DNA of 64,000 nucleotides, taken from positions 62,001 to 126,000 of the forward strand of contig JALPQD010000918.1 in NCBI GenBank assembly GCA_023101885.1. The letters run 5' to 3'. Shown here one piece after another: positions 11,492-21,350 of this stretch (positions are counted from its first letter, which is position 1; every line of letters starts with the position of its first letter). The notes below the pieces were generated by a model that had not been told where the DNA came from, ran no database searches, and saw only the letters and a program-made list of their open reading frames with translations. This DNA comes from Typhlomys cinereus. Lineage: Eukaryota > Chordata > Mammalia > Rodentia > Platacanthomyidae. Both the position numbers and the translations under genes were made by a program.

Positions 11492-12311
11492 GAAAGAAAG
11501 AGAAAAAGAGAGAGAGAAAGAAAGAGAAAAAGAGAGAGAGAAAGAGGGAGAGAGGGAGGGAGAAAGAGAGAGAGGGAGAAAGAGAGGGAGGGAGAAGTGA
11601 AGGAGAGCGGCAGAGAGCACATGCATGCCATGGTACATGGGCAGACAACTCTCAGAGGTCAGTTCTCTGCTTTCACTATGTGTGCTTGTGGGAACTGAAC
11701 TCAGTCACCAAGTTCACACGCAGGTGCCTTATCCACAGGGTTATCTCCCAGCCCCATTTCAGTTTTTTTTTATTTCCACTCATACAAACTTAACAGGTAC
11801 ACCGGCCCCCCCCAACCCCCTATCCCCCTGTGCTCCCCTCCCCTCTCCCTTCCCTCCCCATCCCCCAGTGCTTCCCCCTCCCATCCCTGGAGCATCCTTT
11901 AATGTGCATGCCAAACTCTCCTCTGGGTCCTTCTCTCTGATGAGATGCAAGGACCCAGGGGCATTTCCAGAACCCTTTCCTGTGTTCCCGTTAAGCATAG
12001 GAACACTTCTGTGGCTGTCAGTCCCTTGCCTTCAAGGATCCTAGTGCCTTTAGCAAATGCTAGACTTTGTGGGGTCAATAGTGTGTTGGACAGGACATGC
12101 AAAGTCCTATTATGATTGCTTCAACCCTAACTTGTGTGGAGTATCTTGCATATCATTGCTCCTCCCATCCTTGTGCTCTTACCATTTCAGTTTTTGAATG
12201 AAAGGCTTTGGTTCATTTTGAGTTGATTTCAGTGCAGGGTGAGAGATGTGGATTTATCTTCATTCTGCAGGTGGTATATTCGCCTGCAGCATTTATTGAA
12301 AATGCCATCTA
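11427..12311 (-). repeat. Palindrome left arm
   Basis: Reverse complement of 12613-13068. In order it holds a (GAAA)n/(GA)n tail (about 11427-11594), an antisense S3 SINE (11595-11757), and antisense LINE-1 ORF2 sequence (12187-12311). The last part and the first part flank a 414-base insertion that the other arm lacks. The SINE portion is identical by eye to the other arm except for a roughly 10-base gap in the GA-rich edge. The L1 part shows only a few mismatches. Confidence 0.9.
11768..12181 (-). mobile_element. 5'-truncated LINE-1 3' UTR insertion with 14-base TSD
   Basis: Read on the minus strand it has a polypurine G-rich tract, then AAATAAA and a poly(A) run, as in rodent L1 3' UTRs. 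It is flanked by the direct repeat CCATTTCAGTTTTT at 11754-11767 and 12182-12195. The same site is empty, with one copy, in the other palindrome arm at 12727-12740. This is a textbook target-site duplication, so insertion followed formation of the palindrome. Confidence 0.85.
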
Positions 12312-12612
12312 CGTTGAAAATCTAATCTCCAGATGTAGTTCAATCATCCTCAAAATTCCAACCACATTCTTCACAGAACTAGAGAAAACAATCCTGAAAT
12401 TCTTATGGAAATACCATAAACCAAGGAGAGCTGCAGCAATCCTATTGTTGACAGAACAGCACTGACTTCAAACTATACTGTGACGAAGACAGCAAGGTCG
12501 TAGCACAAAAGCAGACATGTCAACCTATAGGGCAGGATAAAGAACCGGAAACAAACTCACAGTTACGACCACCAACACAAAGGTGTCAAAAGCACACGCT
12601 TGGGGGGGAGAA

Positions 12613-12993
12613 AGATGGCCTTTTCAATAAATGCTATAGGCAATATGCCACCTGCAGAATGAAGTTAAATCCACATCTCTCACCCTGCACTGAAATCAAC
12701 TCAAAATGAACCAAAGACTTTCATTCAAAAACTGAAATGGGGCTGGGAGATAACCCTGTGGATAAGGCACCTGCGTGTGAACTTGGTGACTGAGTTCAGT
12801 TCCCACAAGCACACATAGTGAAAGCAGAGAACTGACCTCTGAGAGTTGTCTGCCCATGTACCATGGCATGCATGTGCTCTCTGCCGCTCTCTCCCCCTCT
12901 CCTTCACTTCTCCCTCCCTCTCTTTCTCCCTCCCTCTCTTTCTCCCTCCCTCCCTCTTTCTCTCTCTCTTTTTCTCTTTCTTTCTCTCTCTTT

Positions 12994-13059
<66 letters not shown>

Positions 13060-13068
13060 CTCTCTCAA
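12613..13068 (+). repeat. Palindrome right arm
   Basis: Runs from sense L1 ORF2 sequence through a sense S3 SINE into (TC)n/(TTTC)n. It mirrors the left arm across a spacer of about 300 bases (12312-12612). Because L1 continues naturally on both sides of this arm, it is the original and the left arm is the inverted copy. Confidence 0.9.
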
Positions 13069-13430
13069 AAGTAAATAAAATATACTTTAAAAACAGGTAA
13101 ACTACTGATATTTCTGAGGGACAACACTCGAAGACGCAGGTACAGTCAGAAACTTTCTGAATAGGACTCCAATAGCACAGGAAATAGCCCCAAGAATTAA
13201 CAAATGAGATTTATGAAGTTAAAACAATCTCTGTACAGAAGGGAAAATTTCAGCAGAGGGAGGAAGCAGCCTAGGAAGTGGGAGAAAATTCTAGCCAGCT
13301 TTATTTCCAACAGGGGTTAATATCGAGAATAATTAAAGAACTGCCGCAATAAAAACAACGCTGACAATCAATAAATAGGATGAACTGAATAGACAGTTCT
13401 CAAAAGAAGAAACGCAAATATAAATAAATA

Positions 13431-13590
13431 GTTATTTGCATTTATTTATTTATGGGGGGCACATGAGAACTGATCAGAGGACAACTTTCAGGAATCGGTT
13501 CTCTTCTTCTACCAAAGATCCGGGGATAGAACTCAGGTCATCAAAACTGGGCAACAAGCTCCTTGACCTGCTGTGCCATCTTACAGGCCT
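13431..13590 (-). repeat. SINE (S3 type) nested in LINE-1
   Basis: Antisense S3 copy with a 'gatcagaggacaactttcaggaa' block, bounded by (TTTA)n on the left and 'tgccatcttacaggcct' on the right, inserted in the L1 ORF2 fragment. Confidence 0.7.
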
Positions 13591-13786
13591 TATGTTTTTA
13601 AATGTATTCATCATTACCCATCAGGGAAATACAAACTAAAACTACCCCGAGCTTCAATCTCACCGAAGTCAGTGTGACTGTTATTAAGAAAACAAGTAAC
13701 AGCTCTGGTGAGGATGTGGGTAGGAGGGACCCCAGTCCGTAGCTGCTGCCAGTTAACCCGTCCAAGCTACTCTGGAAACTCGGTGA

Positions 13787-13789
13787 TGG

Positions 13790-13850
<61 letters not shown>

Positions 13851-13897
13851 GAAAGAAGAGGAAAGAAAAAGGAAGAAAGAGAGAGAGAGAGAAGAGA

Positions 13898-13974
<77 letters not shown>

Positions 13975-13975
13975 G
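13787..13975. repeat. (GAAA)n/(GA)n microsatellite
   Basis: About 190 bases of pure purine on the plus strand, immediately before an S1 SINE. Confidence 0.95.
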
Positions 13976-14262
13976 GGGCTGGAGAGGTGGCTCAGGGGTT
14001 AAGCCTCTGCCTTGCAGGCGGAAGGTCCGGAGTTCGGATCCTAGACCCCACGTATAGATGCCAGGCGGAAGCAGGGGCAGCCTGTGTTTCTGGTCCTGGT
14101 AAGGCGGGCCTGTGAATCCCAGATCAGAGTAAACAAGGAGGAGGTGGAGGTGGTCCACAGTGGTTCCCGAATTCATCTGTGGTTCTATATACACACACAT
14201 ACATACACATGCGCACACACGCATATATGCACAATTGAATAAATAATAAAAAAATTTAAAAA
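13976..14262 (+). repeat. Young SINE (S1 type)
   Basis: Head GGGCTGGAGAGGTGGCTCAG (A box) and GTTCGGATCC (B box), a body ending in 'gttcccgaattcatctgtgg', then an ACAC/ATAC stretch and CAATTGAATAAATAATAAA. Near-identical copies lie at 20.56, 24.44, 54.10, 60.51 and 61.02 kb. Confidence 0.85.
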
Positions 14263-14635
14263 TTTAAAAAAAAGAGAGAAAGAAAGAGAGAGAGAAAGAA
14301 AGAAAGAAAGAGAGAGAAAGAAAGAAAGAGAGGAAAGAAAACTGAAATTAGAACTACCATGGGACTCAGCTCTACCTCTGCTGGACACGCACCCGAAGGG
14401 CTCTCTGTCCCACCACAGAGATACTTATTGGCCTGTCTGTGTTTGTTATTTCTGCAGTAGCAACACAATACAATTAGCCCAGATGTCCTTCAGCAGATGT
14501 GGGATAATGAAAATGTGGTGCTGATACACGGTAGAATCCTATTCAGCTGTAAAGAATATGGGATTTTCGGGAAAATGGATGGGACTGGGAAATATTATAT
14601 TAAATGAGGTAACACAGACTCAGAAAGACAAATAC

Positions 14636-14890
14636 GGGCTGGGGAGATGACTCTGTGGGTAAAAGCCCAGTGGCAGAGTTCAGATCTCTAGAACTTGTGC
14701 AAACATCTGACTCCAGCATCTATTATCCTGATGCACACAAGGGAAAATGGGAGGGAGGATAGAAAGCCCAGGCAAGCTCTCCAGTCACTGCGGAAAGAGA
14801 CCCAGGCTCACATGAAGCGGGAAGGAGAGGACAACACTGGGACATTGTCCTCAGACCTCACATGAGCACCTCAGCTTGTGGGCCCCCCCA
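14636..14890 (+). repeat. SINE with CA-rich tail
   Basis: Head GGGCTGGGGAGATGACTCTG, a diverged body, and an end 'gacctcacatgagcacctcag' that runs directly into the CA-rich tract. Confidence 0.6.
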
Positions 14891-15808
14891 CAAGACTATC
14901 ACACACACACACAAACATTACACACATAACTATCACACACAAGAGCACCACATACATACACATATATCCATATGTACGAACACCACACATACATATGAAC
15001 ACCACACATCTACACGAATATCACACACAAACATAACATACATACATATGCACAAAGACTACATTCACACACATAGTCCACAAATACTGCACTCACATCA
15101 CACACATATGTACATGCATGAACATCAAACACAACCACACATATAAATACTATACATACTCACATATTCACACACATGAACACCACACTCACATACATAT
15201 CCATACATGTGACTGCCACATACACAAATACCACACACACACACACACACGAATTCTGTACACATATACAAGCAACCATACACAAATACACATATCCATA
15301 CACACAAATACCATACATATATCACTTGCACACAAACATCATACATATACATCACACATACATCATACATATCACATTCACATCATTTTCATGTTATATA
15401 TACATATCACACACACAAACACTATATACATACATAATACATACCACATGTACCATACACATATCACAGATATACACACATACCACACACATCATACACA
15501 TAATACACATATATCACGCACATCATACACACCACATACACCATGCATTATATGCATACATCACATACACAAACACTATGCATACACTAACATAATACAC
15601 CTGCACACATCATACACCCAATTTACACACATAATATACACATATCACACACACAAACATTATACACACACATCACACATCACATACCCATCATACACAT
15701 ATACCACACACATCATATATACCACATATACATACACATCATATGCAGACACATACATATATCATGCATACACATACCACACACATTCACAGCACACATA
15801 CATAGACC

Positions 15809-15853
<45 letters not shown>

Positions 15854-15875
15854 ACACACACACACACAGGACAAT
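14891..15875. repeat. 1-kb CACATA-rich low-complexity tract
   Basis: Irregular units rich in ACACAYATACAC with CATCA and ACCACAC variants, closing with (TC)n(AC)n at about 15810-15866. Long T/H/I/Y-rich open frames here are by-products of the missing stop codons in this alphabet, not genes. Confidence 0.9.
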
Positions 15876-16470
15876 CAGTGAGTGCTTCTCTCATACAGTC
15901 CTAGTTTGCATTTCTATACATGTGTATACATGTGAGTTGCGTGTATGCAGAGCTCATGAAACCAGAAAGGGGACCTTGAGAGTGGAATGAGGTTTTGGGG
16001 GTAGGTGTAAGGAACGCGTGTGACATGAAAGTGGAAAGGGGAAAGCTGGGGACAGAGGGGGAGGGGAAGGAGTCGTGAAGAGGGAGGAGGAAAAGCGAGA
16101 AAACTTCGTGGAAATGCCAAAATGAAACTGAGTGTTAAGTGCATTTGAAGAGTTGTTTGGGGTCAACAGAACCAGCTGCTCAGTTTCACAGATGGTGGGC
16201 GAGACAAGGCCTCAGCTGCTCCTGAGGCTTCCCCTCTGACGCTCTCCACCCTGCGGCCAACATCTTGCCACCTCCCTGAAGGCAATCCCAGGTTCCCACG
16301 GGAACACCTCATGGGTGGGGACCCTCCCTTTTGGGGGGACATCCTGCAGAAGGCAGGGTCTTCTCTGCAAACCTCATGAGCTCAGGCTGCCCCAGGCTCA
16401 GCTCCCTCTGCACTGCACCTGTCCTGTACTGTGTACTGACTCACCTGTCCAAGTGACCTGAGTCCTTGTC
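15876..16470. other. Upstream flank of the interferon gene
   Basis: No repeat family recognised. GC content rises towards 16.2 kb. It may include distal promoter elements, but none can be specified. Confidence 0.4.
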
Positions 16471-16484
16471 ACTTTCTCTTTCGG
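16471..16484 (-). promoter_or_regulatory. ISRE/IRF-like element of IFNL promoter
   Basis: ACTTTCTCTTTCGG on the plus strand reads as GAAANNGAAA on the minus strand, the IRF3/IRF7 ISRE core. It lies about 340 bases before the ATG of the interferon-lambda gene and fits the known virus-inducible control of the family. A second, imperfect site, TTTTCGCTTTTC, is at about 16573-16584. Confidence 0.6.
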
Positions 16485-16522
16485 TTCAGTGGCTCACCTG
16501 GCTCTCGCCCCGCCCCTGCTCT

Positions 16523-16532
16523 GGGCTTCCCC
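16523..16532 (+). promoter_or_regulatory. Possible NF-kappaB-like site
   Basis: GGGCTTCCCC is a one-mismatch variant of the kB consensus. The same GGGCTTCCCCAGCC string survives upstream of the IFNL pseudogene (about 24967-24980), showing it belongs to the duplicated promoter. Function is inferred only. Confidence 0.4.
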
Positions 16533-16616
16533 AGCCCGGGCCTCCCCGGAGGCAGTTGTCAACCTCCACGTGTTTTCGCTTTTCCTACATCAGCTGGGGC
16601 TGCCCGTTGGGCCAGG

Positions 16617-16623
16617 TTAAAAG
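16617..16623 (+). promoter_or_regulatory. TATA-like box of IFNL gene
   Basis: TTAAAAG about 200 bases before the start codon, in the expected region downstream of the ISRE-like element. A long first exon would be needed, so the true TSS is uncertain. Confidence 0.35.
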
Positions 16624-16820
16624 CAGCACCATGGGGCAGGGATGGATACCACTTGTACTGCAGAGCCCCAGCTGGGATCCAGCAGCAAGTCGAGGTCCCC
16701 AGAGGAAGCCACAGGCCCCAGACATCCCCCAGAGCCTGCGTGGGGCAGCCTCCGGCAAGCAGAGCAAGCGAGCAAGTGCACACTCGAGTGCGCATCTCCT
16801 CCCAGGCACCAGAGAGCAGG

Positions 16821-18319
16821 ATGAAGCCAGGTGAGCCCCCAGGGTGGCCCACGGGTGCCGCCTCCCCAGGCCCCCAAGGCCTCCAGCCCTCACTTCCTGT
16901 CCTTCTGTGGCACAGACACTGCTGGGGCCTGCACACTCCTCCTCGTGATGCTGGCCACCATGCTGAGCAGGACCTGGGCAGGTCCTGTCCCCAGGCCTCG
17001 CAGCGGCCCGTTGGATGCAAAGAACTGCCACATAGCCCAGTTCCAGTCTCTGTCGCCGAAAGAACGGGAGGCCTTCAAGACTGCCAAGGATGCCCTTGTG
17101 AGTCTCCCTCTGACCCTCCTGTGTGGGCTAGCCTCTACTCCTCCTCTGTGGGTTACTGTGCCACTTGTAAAAGTGGATGTCCCCTTCCTGCTGTGGTCTA
17201 ACCTCGACCTTCCTGCTGTGATCTAACCTCCACCACTCCTATAGTCAGATAACCCAGGCTGTTTCCACAGTGGGTTAGCCTCCTTCCTGTCCTGCAGTGG
17301 GCTACCTTCTGCTCTTACTGTCTTGGACAAGTTGGGTAGTTATACCACAGCCCTGCTCCTGGGGGGCGCATCCCCCTTCCTCTCGTGACCCGCCTGCTCA
17401 CCTCAACTCAGTGGTCTAGCTGCATTCACCCCTCCCCTATGGGCTAACCTGTGCCCTTGCTCTCCAGGAGGACTGGCTGTGGCAGAATGACATCAAGTGC
17501 AGCTCTGGCCCTTTCCCCAGGCCCTGGATCCTGCAGCACCTGCAGGTGAGGTAGAGTCTAGTCACAGGTTCTCAGCTGCCCTGCTCCGGGGCTCCTATTT
17601 GGCCCCTTCACTGTGCCCCACCTGAGCTCCCCACTGCTCCTGCCTCGTGTGTCTGCTCTGTCCCTCTCCTGTCCCTGCACATGTCCTTCCTCTCATGGAA
17701 CGCTGTCTGTGTCCTCCTCAGGTGCAAGAGCGACCCGTGGCCTTGCAGGCTGAGCTGGCCCTGACACTGAAGGTCCTGGAGCACCTGGCCCACCCAGCCC
17801 CGGGGGACGCGGCCGACCCAGCTCTGGGGGACACAGCCGACCCATCCCTGAGTGCCACAGCTGCCCCAGCCCAGGGGGACACAGCCCACGCAGCCCTGGG
17901 GAAGGTCCTGGAGCAGCCCCTGCACTCGCTGCGCCACATCCACTCCCAGCTGCAGGCCTGTGTGAGTCCTGGGTCCCCGGCCTGGGACCTCTGTCTGCCT
18001 AGGTGTCCCCATGTTCAGCCAGACTCACAGCCCCTGTTCCTCTGTCCACAGATCCCAGCTCAGCCCACAGCAAGCCCCAGGCCCCAGAGCCACCGCCTCT
18101 CCCGCTGGCTGCAGCGGCTCCAGGAGGCCCAGAAGAAGGTGAGTGTCGGGAGGGGGCTGAGGTGGCAGCATCTGGAAGCCCTGACCCTGGACAGCCCCTG
18201 AGCCAGTCCTGTCCCCGCAGGAGACCCCAGGCTGCCTGCAGGCTTCGGTCACCTTCAACCTCTTCCGCCTGCTCCAGAGAGACCTGAAATGCGTGGCCAG
18301 TGGAGACCAGTGTGTCTGA
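16821..18319 (+). CDS. IFNL3: Interferon lambda (type III interferon, IL-28-like), 6 exons
   Basis: Secreted antiviral cytokine that signals through IFNLR1/IL10RB on epithelia. The coding exons I infer are 16821-16830, 16916-17097, 17468-17545, 17722-17961, 18052-18138 and 18221-18319. All introns are GT-AG and the joined frame is open, giving 231 residues. The ATG has A at -3, and a 10-base first coding exon matches the human IFNL2/3 arrangement. Signal peptide about residues 1-25 (CTLLLVMLATMLSRTWAG), then mature PVPR. Family marks: NCHIAQFQSLSPKE, VQERPVALQAELALTLKVLE, SRWLQRLQEAQKK, and the end CLQASVTFNLFRLL to DQCV. All six structural cysteines are present (41, 75, 170, 204, 223, 230). 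Odd feature: an 8-residue repeat at 114-153 makes it about 30 residues longer than human IFNL3. IFNL2 and IFNL3 cannot be told apart here; the symbol follows position next to SYCN. Confidence 0.93.
17115..17467. repeat. Intronic degenerate repeats in IFNL intron 2
   Basis: The second intron repeats a core like 'ctgtggtctaacctc' about eight times at 25-45 base spacing, with the last unit ending in the splice acceptor. The same 'gtgtgggctaac' cores survive in the IFNL pseudogene at 25310-25420. Confidence 0.65.
17791..17910 (+). repeat. 24-base coding minisatellite in IFNL exon 4
   Basis: Five in-frame 24-base units, starting at 17791, 17815, 17839, 17863 and 17887, encode HPAPGDAA, DPALGDTA, DPSLSATA, APAQGDTA and HAALGKVL. 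Human IFNL3 has one DPALGD at this place. The units lie between the helix ending KVLE and the helix starting LEQPLHSL, so they lengthen an inter-helix loop. Confidence 0.85.
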
Positions 18320-18381
18320 GCCTGAGACCTTCCTGCCAGCCCTGAACTCTCACTGTGTGGATGCCCCTGAGCCCGCCCTTA

Positions 18382-18413
18382 ATTTATGTCGCCTGTTGTT
18401 ATTTATGTATTTA
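18382..18413 (+). promoter_or_regulatory. AU-rich element in IFNL 3' UTR
   Basis: Three ATTTA pentamers (18382-18386, 18401-18405, 18409-18413) in a T/A-rich stretch about 60-90 bases after the stop, as in many cytokine mRNAs with rapid turnover. Confidence 0.65.
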
Positions 18414-18489
18414 TTTGTGGCTTTGTATTCTTGAGCTCAGATGCAAAAAACAAAAAATCTATTTTTTTTACTTTTTTCAACATTGCATA

Positions 18490-18495
18490 AATAAA
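18490..18495 (+). terminator. Poly(A) signal of IFNL gene
   Basis: AATAAA 171 bases after the stop codon, just past the AU-rich element. Confidence 0.75.
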
Positions 18496-18682
18496 TTATG
18501 AGAAAAAAAGGCATCCATGACATCGGTTTTGTGCGTATTTTGGGGTGCCATCATGTCCCTCCACTGTTGCAACAGATCCCACAAGTGCAAACTTGGAAAA
18601 GATGGCCCTGCTCACCTTGAGCTCCGTGGTCCAGACTGATTCTGCTGCTTCCTGGTTCTATATAGAAAGCAGGCTGGAAAAA

Positions 18683-18902
18683 ATAAAAGGAAGGAAGGAA
18701 AGAGGAAGGAAGGGAGGGAGGAAGGGAGGGAGGGAGGGAGGGAAGAAGGAAGGAAGAAAGGAGGAAGGGAGGAAGGGAGGGAGGAAGGAAGGAAGGAAGG
18801 AAGGAAGGAGGAAGGAAAGAGGAAGGAAGGAAGGAAGAAAGGAAGGAGGAAGGAAGGAGGAAAGGAGGAAGGAAGGAAGGAAGGAAGGAAGGAAAGAAGG
18901 AA
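18683..18902. repeat. (GGAA)n/(GGGA)n microsatellite
   Basis: About 220 bases of GGAA with GGGA and GAAA interruptions, 200 bases past the interferon poly(A) signal. Confidence 0.95.
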
Positions 18903-18978
18903 GCTGACTACAGCCAGAATAGACTGTTACTGTATCCTTCTGAAAAGATGCAGTTTCTCCAAGGTTCAGATGTTGACA

Positions 18979-19088
<110 letters not shown>

Positions 19089-19154
19089 TCTCTCTTCTCT
19101 TTCATCTCTCTCTATCTTCTCTCTCTCTCTTTCTCTCTCTCTCTCCTTTATTTC

Positions 19155-19290
19155 TCTCCTGCACCTCTTGTAGCCTAGGTTGGCTTTGAACTCCTTGTGT
19201 AAGGGAGGATGACCTTGAATTCCTAATCTCCCTGCCTCCACCTCCCGAGTGCTGGGATGACTGAGGGGCCCCACTACGCCCAGTTTTAAT
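19155..19290 (-). repeat. Antisense B1-type SINE
   Basis: 'tagcctaggttggctttgaactc', 'ctgcctccacctcccgagtgctggga' and a 'ccactacgccca' end, in reverse orientation, with the TC tract as tail. Confidence 0.75.
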
Positions 19291-19375
19291 GATGTCCACT
19301 GTTTCACCCAAATGCATTGATAGGAAGTCCTTCAAGCTTCCTCCTGCTCCCTTCCTGTCTTAGTCTCAGTCCACT

Positions 19376-19745
19376 GCTATAATAAACATTTGATTCAAAA
19401 AATTTAGGGAAAGAAGGGATTAAAAGAAAAAAAAAAAAAACAACAGTTCAGTTTCTAATCACAGCTGACTGTGGTCACGACGGCAGGAGAGTTTCCAGCA
19501 GGAGCAGAGGAAACTGACCACAACCTGTCCCCACAAGAGCAGGAGCGCAAGGCCCCATGCAGCAGCCTGGCTTTCTAGCACACTGGCCTGCCAGCTCTCC
19601 CTCCATCTTATCTATCTGCCCAGCAATGATCCCACCTGCATCAATTAGATCATCTCTTGCGGGCTTGCCTTTAACTAACAATTCTTCGTGAGTGTATCTA
19701 CAAGCACACTTCCTCAAGTGTCAAATCGACACCTAGAAATAACTG
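19376..19745 (+). repeat. Interspersed repeat S4
   Basis: Same block order as at 4.4, 25.4 and 36.0 kb: 'ccatcttatctatctgcccagcaatgatccc', a middle 'ttaactaacaattcttcgtg' block, and the 'caagtgtcaaatcgacacc' end. Confidence 0.5.
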
Positions 19746-20495
19746 GAACACCTCCCAAATCGGCGCATATATCACATGTAGCTCACAGAGAAGAGGTTCC
19801 CTTTCCAGAAGACAGTATCTACAAAGTACGACCGGAGATCTACAAAATGATTTCTTTATCATCTCTAACATAACCTGCGTGCCTAAACTACTAAGAAGAG
19901 CTGCTTCAGGTAAGGATTTTTTTTGTCTGTCTACTAGCTGGGCATAGGTGCTGCATGCTTGTCTCCCCCACGTTCAGAACTGGAGGCATTAGGAACTCAA
20001 GGCCAGCCTCAGCCACATTGTGTTGAAGTCAGTCTGGCTAAGTGAGACCCTCTCTCACTTTGTCTATTCTGCAGTGTGTGTGGGGGGTGCGAGTGAGCAC
20101 ACTGGTGCGGGTTGGGGGCAGTCTTGAATGTGCGTTGTCTCCCTCTCCCTTGCTTGTGATGGAGCCGCTGTTGTTTGTACATCCCGGGCGTCAGCTTAGC
20201 TGGCTCACGAGCTGCTTCGGAGCCTCCTGTTTTCTGCAGATGCTTATCACACGAGGCCTGGGATCTGAACTCGGGTCCTCATACATTCGTACCCACGGAG
20301 CCCTTCCTTCAGCTTGTCTGAGAGTATCTCTAGTTGGTGCATTCTGGTCTATAACCTTCCTTGTCTTCCAGCAATTCTCCCCTGCACTGCCTGTGACAAA
20401 AGGCCCATTCGTCACTTACAGGTGATGCTGCAATTTCACTTCTAAAAAAATCCTTTTTAGAAGACAGACTTTCTATGAATTTTAACACAAAGTAT
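19746..20495. other. Gene-free interval
   Basis: Includes a B1-like fragment near 19945-20055. Otherwise no supported feature. Confidence 0.4.
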
Positions 20496-20559
20496 TCCAA
20501 ATGTGCAAGTTTTACTAACTCTACTGTTCCCATGCGCCGGCGCTTTCAGGTGCATATGT

Positions 20560-20588
20560 TTTTAATTATTTATTCAATTGCGTGTGTA

Positions 20589-20635
<47 letters not shown>

Positions 20636-20846
20636 AACCACAGGTGAATTCGGGAACCACCATGGATGCCTCCACCTCCTCCTTGTTTACTCTGCCCTGG
20701 GATTCACAAGCTCCGCCCTACCAGGACCAGAAACGCAGGCTGCCCCCCCTTCTGCCTGGCGTCTATACGTGGGGTCTAGGATCCGAACTCAGGACCTCCC
20801 GCCTGCAAGGCAGAGGCTTAACCCTTGAGCCACCTCTCCAGCCCCT
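20560..20846 (-). repeat. Young SINE (S1 type)
   Basis: Full-length antisense copy with a (TG)n run at about 20590-20633. The flanks show an imperfect direct repeat (AGGTGCATATGT at left, AGGTGCACATTT at right). Confidence 0.85.
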
Positions 20847-21084
20847 AGGTGCACATTTGTGCATGTGTGTGTTTGTGTGTACATGTGCGAATCCCCTGTT
20901 CAGATGCATGTGCACGTGCATGTGTGGGTGTACACGGAAGCTACAGGGCAGAGGGGTTTTCTTCCTCATTTGTCATCTTCATTTTTTGGTGGACAGGCTT
21001 GAGCTCACCGAGTAGGTTTGACTGGCTGACCGTGGACTTGCCTATCTCTACCTTCCTAGAGCTGGGATTACAAGGATTTTTTTT

Positions 21085-21350
21085 TTTTTTTAGTGTGTGT
21101 GTGTGTGGGTGTGTGTGTTTGTATCAGAGGGCACTGTGTGTCCCTGTGGAGGTCCAGGAGTGACTTTGGGAATCATCCTGGATTGCATCTACCTCCTTTT
21201 TACTTGGCTCTGAAATTTCCCAGGCTGTACTACCAGAGCCAGAAGTGCAGGCCACCACCATTTCTGCTTGGTATTTTTTACATGGGACCTGGGATCTGAA
21301 CTTAGGATCTTCTGCTTGTGAGGCCATCTCTGAGCCATCTCTCCGGTCTT
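21085..21350 (-). repeat. B2-like SINE (S2 type)
   Basis: Antisense copy running from (GT)n to 'tgagccatctctccggtctt', with the 'gggaatcatcctggattgc' block. The 'acaaggattttttttt' flank occurs at both ends (about 21070 and 21351), a likely target duplication. Confidence 0.8.

Larger units (their letters stand above)
12312..14634 (+). mobile_element. LINE-1 ORF2 3' region, interrupted by SINEs
   Basis: Sense L1 ORF2 pieces appear in correct order: 12345-12480 (peptide ILKFLWKYHKPRRAAAIL), 12490-12735, about 13080-13430, about 13591-13780, and 14341-14634 (typical 'attcagctgtaaagaatatggg'). Between them sit an S3 SINE with (TTTC)n tail (12736-13075), another S3 SINE (13431-13590) and a (GAAA)n plus S1 SINE block (13787-14340). 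Many stops and frameshifts show it is inactive. Confidence 0.8.

Noticed and set aside
11360..11698. KERE-type frames on both strands at purine arrays (also 3.7, 13.8 and 18.7 kb)
   Set aside because: Translations of GAAA/GA/GGAA microsatellites, open in several frames at once.
15118..15990. 290-codon open frame rich in His, Thr, Ile and Tyr
   Set aside because: It lies wholly in the CACATA tract, which contains few stop codons by composition. It has no start context or splice sites.
16559..17031. Minus-strand frames opposite the first interferon exons
   Set aside because: Shadow frames of the interferon gene and its promoter, with no homology of their own.
20642..20830. Recurrent frame from 'ggtgaattcgggaaccaccatgg' (also 24.5, 54.2 and 60.6 kb)
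   Set aside because: It is the antisense translation of the S1 SINE, present in every copy, not a gene family.
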